DNA from: JBKEDS01 sp047975545
GTDB taxonomy: Bacteria; Bacteroidota; Bacteroidia; Flavobacteriales; Flavobacteriaceae
NCBI GenBank assembly: GCA_047975545.1
Contig: JBKEDS010000013.1
Span: forward strand, 1 to 64,000
DNA length: 64,000 nucleotides
Direction of reading: 5' to 3'
A model generated the notes under the pieces. It made no database searches, was not told the DNA's origin, and worked only from the letters and a program-made list of their open reading frames with translations. A program made the translations under genes and the position numbers. Below, piece after piece: positions 62,417-64,000 of this stretch (positions within the stretch are counted from its first letter, which is position 1; each line of letters begins with the position of its first letter).

Positions 62417-63433
62417 ATGACAAAATTAGCATTATCCACCATTGTGTTTTGCTCCTTTTTTTTATTCGGAAAAACAGCCGATATTAAGCAAAACACCCCC
62501 ATTAACAACACCGAAACATTGATACAACCACCATACTTAAAAACTGGCGATACAGTTGCTATTGTAGCGCCTTCGGGCGTTTTAAAAAACCGAATAAACG
62601 AAATAAACCAAGCTAAGGACCTGCTTAAAAGCTGGGGCTTGCACGTTGTGGTGGGCAAGCATGTATTTAGCCAAAACAACCATTTTGCGGGTACGGACGA
62701 CGAGCGTTGCGAAGATTTGCAAAACGCCATGGACGACCCAACCATTAGCGCCATTTGGTGCGCCCGTGGCGGCTATGGCACCGTGCGGATTTTAGATAAA
62801 TTGGACTACACCAAATTTAAAAAACACCCCAAATGGCTTGTTGGGTACAGCGATATTACCGCCCTGCACAACCAAATGCACAACGAGGGCTTCGAAAGCC
62901 TACATGCCATGATGTGCACCAGCTTGCAGGACAAACAAGAAGATATTAAACAAACCGTTGAAACGTTTAAAAATGCCCTTTTCGGCAAACCGTTGTCCTA
63001 TACTTTAGAGGGTTCTAATTACAACAAACCCGGAACCGAAACGGCCGAATTGGTAGGCGGAAACCTAACCATGCTCCACACCATGTTGGGTTCCAACACC
63101 AGTATTGACACGGCAGGAAAAATTATTTTTATTGAAGAAATTGGCGAATACAAATACCATATAGACCGCATGCTGCAAAGCCTAAAGCGGGCAGGATATT
63201 TTGATAACTGTAAAGGCGTTATTATTGGCGATATGACCAAGATTAAAACAAACACCACGCCTTGGGGCACATCTATCGAGCAGCTTTTTATCGATGCCTT
63301 GGGCAATTACAATTTTCCCATAGCCTTTAACATGCCCGCTGGGCACGAAAAGGATAATAGGGCTTTAATTTTGGGGCGGGCCATTACGCTTAAGGCCGGG
63401 AAAGATAAATCGGAAATTGTTTTTAAGGAATAA
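62417..63433 (+). CDS. LD-carboxypeptidase (S66 family)
   Basis: A 338-residue exported serine peptidase that by family cuts the L,D bond of murein tetrapeptides during cell-wall recycling; some members act on microcin-type compounds. The N-terminal hydrophobic segment (residues 3-18) is a signal peptide. VAIVAPSG (47-54) and ARGGYGTVRILDKLD are family blocks, and the nucleophile is S145 in GYSDITALH. The later GGNLTMLHTMLG and IIFIEEIGEYKYHIDRML hold the glutamate and histidine region. The frame opens 15 bases upstream, but M6 (62417) begins the signal peptide and TATTTTTA lies just before it. Its stop codon abuts the next gene. Confidence 0.9.
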   Translation: MTKLALSTIVFCSFFLFGKTADIKQNTPINNTETLIQPPYLKTGDTVAIVAPSGVLKNRINEINQAKDLLKSWGLHVVVGKHVFSQNNHFAGTDDERCEDLQNAMDDPTISAIWCARGGYGTVRILDKLDYTKFKKHPKWLVGYSDITALHNQMHNEGFESLHAMMCTSLQDKQEDIKQTVETFKNALFGKPLSYTLEGSNYNKPGTETAELVGGNLTMLHTMLGSNTSIDTAGKIIFIEEIGEYKYHIDRMLQSLKRAGYFDNCKGVIIGDMTKIKTNTTPWGTSIEQLFIDALGNYNFPIAFNMPAGHEKDNRALILGRAITLKAGKDKSEIVFKE

Positions 63434-64000
63434 ATGGCCTTTTACGATTTACCAAAAGAAGAACGGCTAATTTTAGTTGAAAAAATTAACGCTGAAATTT
63501 ATACCGATTTTAATAATTCTGAAACCGAAAACCTTTTAAAATATTGTTCCTGCGACGATACTTATATCCGAAAAACAGCCTATCTCGCTATTGGGAAATT
63601 GTTTTATGCCGAAACGGCCTTACAAGCCAAAATAATTTCAGAATTAAAAACCTTTTTGCAAAACCCTTCTGAAAAAGTAAGGCAAACGGCTATTAACGCT
63701 GCGGGCGAAATAGGTAAATTCCATTTTGAAACCGTACAATTTTTTTTCGATAAGGGCTTATTCGACCAGCACCATAGCGTGCGGAACGCCGTTATAGGTA
63801 GCGTGAAAAAAATGGGCGAAAAAAATCCGGTTCCCGTTTTGGCTTGGGCAAAAACGTATTTAACCCACCCCGATAAGGAAATACGCCGCGAAATTTGCCA
63901 TGGCATCGAATTGCGGGGGCGCACCCACCCGCAAGATATTTTGCCGTTGCTTAAAACTTTGGAGTTTGATAGCGCCAAACGGGTTACCGACACCCTGGTG
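63434..64000 (+). CDS. HEAT-repeat (DNA-alkylation-repair-like) protein, cut by the window end
   Basis: The frame opens with ATG directly after the LD-carboxypeptidase stop codon and runs 189 codons to the window edge without a stop. The product begins MAFYDLPKEERLILVEKINA and is built of paired helices in HEAT style: YIRKTAYLAIGKLF, KVRQTAINAAGEIG, SVRNAVIGSVKKMG and EIRREICHGIELRG (about residues 45-165). This resembles the HEAT-like repeat proteins of the DNA alkylation repair superfamily, but the catalytic residues of AlkD cannot be judged from a partial sequence. Translational coupling to the peptidase is likely. Confidence 0.85.
   Translation, partial: MAFYDLPKEERLILVEKINAEIYTDFNNSETENLLKYCSCDDTYIRKTAYLAIGKLFYAETALQAKIISELKTFLQNPSEKVRQTAINAAGEIGKFHFETVQFFFDKGLFDQHHSVRNAVIGSVKKMGEKNPVPVLAWAKTYLTHPDKEIRREICHGIELRGRTHPQDILPLLKTLEFDSAKRVTDTLV

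Overview
The window looks like a chromosomal segment of a member of the Bacteroidota, most likely a marine-type Flavobacteriaceae. The reasons are: promoter-like TAnnTTTG boxes in front of many genes, almost no Shine-Dalgarno sequences, a type IX secretion sorting tail (49422-50480), family-specific proteins (DUF4175, DUF4349, the DUF2807 family, a plug-domain protein with an MG2-like N-terminus), lipoprotein boxes, and small dispersed palindromic repeats typical of this group. Most of the window is ordinary core genome. Accessory character is limited to the left edge (1-1530), the PIN toxin module (7093-7705), the AAA ATPase (33304-34473) and a secreted-protein cluster (49422-54104).

Layout. 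1-1530: remnants of mobile DNA, namely a decayed IS3 transposase end, a tyrosine recombinase truncated before its C-terminal catalytic residues, and a short tRNA-3'-end-like sequence that may be an old attachment site. 1545-9608: dxs and tadA (divergent), an outer-membrane barrel, a plug-domain protein, a toxin-antitoxin pair and lepA. 10300-19575: a five-gene same-strand cluster for alpha-glucan metabolism (GlgM-like glycosyltransferase, GlgC, GlgE, GlgB, GH31 glucosidase). 19614-28534: antiporter, MBL hydrolase, S8 and M1 peptidase lipoproteins, MscS channel, DUF2807 protein, SMR exporter. 28714-28843: a structured-RNA-like element. 28858-35450: rnr, rpiB with a zinc-type CDF exporter, the AAA ATPase and a tandem OmpA protein. 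35566-42663: S41 protease, DUF4349 lipoprotein, rnpA, an OmpH-like protein, a methyltransferase and mnmG, with two parS-like palindromes flanking mnmG. 42756-49396: ybeY, DUF4175, gltX, SPFH protein. 49422-55824: T9SS cargo, SH3-like, LRR and TPR proteins, a FemAB-like acetyltransferase and DUF1761. 55862-64000: glnS, folB, tRNA-Cys, LysE, ferritin, metG, LD-carboxypeptidase and a HEAT-repeat protein running off the edge.

How the genes work together. The clearest system is the glucan cluster. GlgC makes ADP-glucose, the GlgM-like enzyme would make maltose-1-phosphate, GlgE polymerises it, GlgB branches the product, and the GH31 enzyme could trim alpha-glucosides. This is the GlgE route best known from actinobacteria, and no TreS or maltokinase is present here. 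The second notable result is a family of palindromic repeats, one copy of which appears to lie in frame inside gltX and to encode about 25 extra residues. The third is the rnpA-mnmG neighbourhood with two parS-like sites, which suggests that the replication origin is not far away. All calls were made by reading the sequence by eye; no database search or folding program was run.
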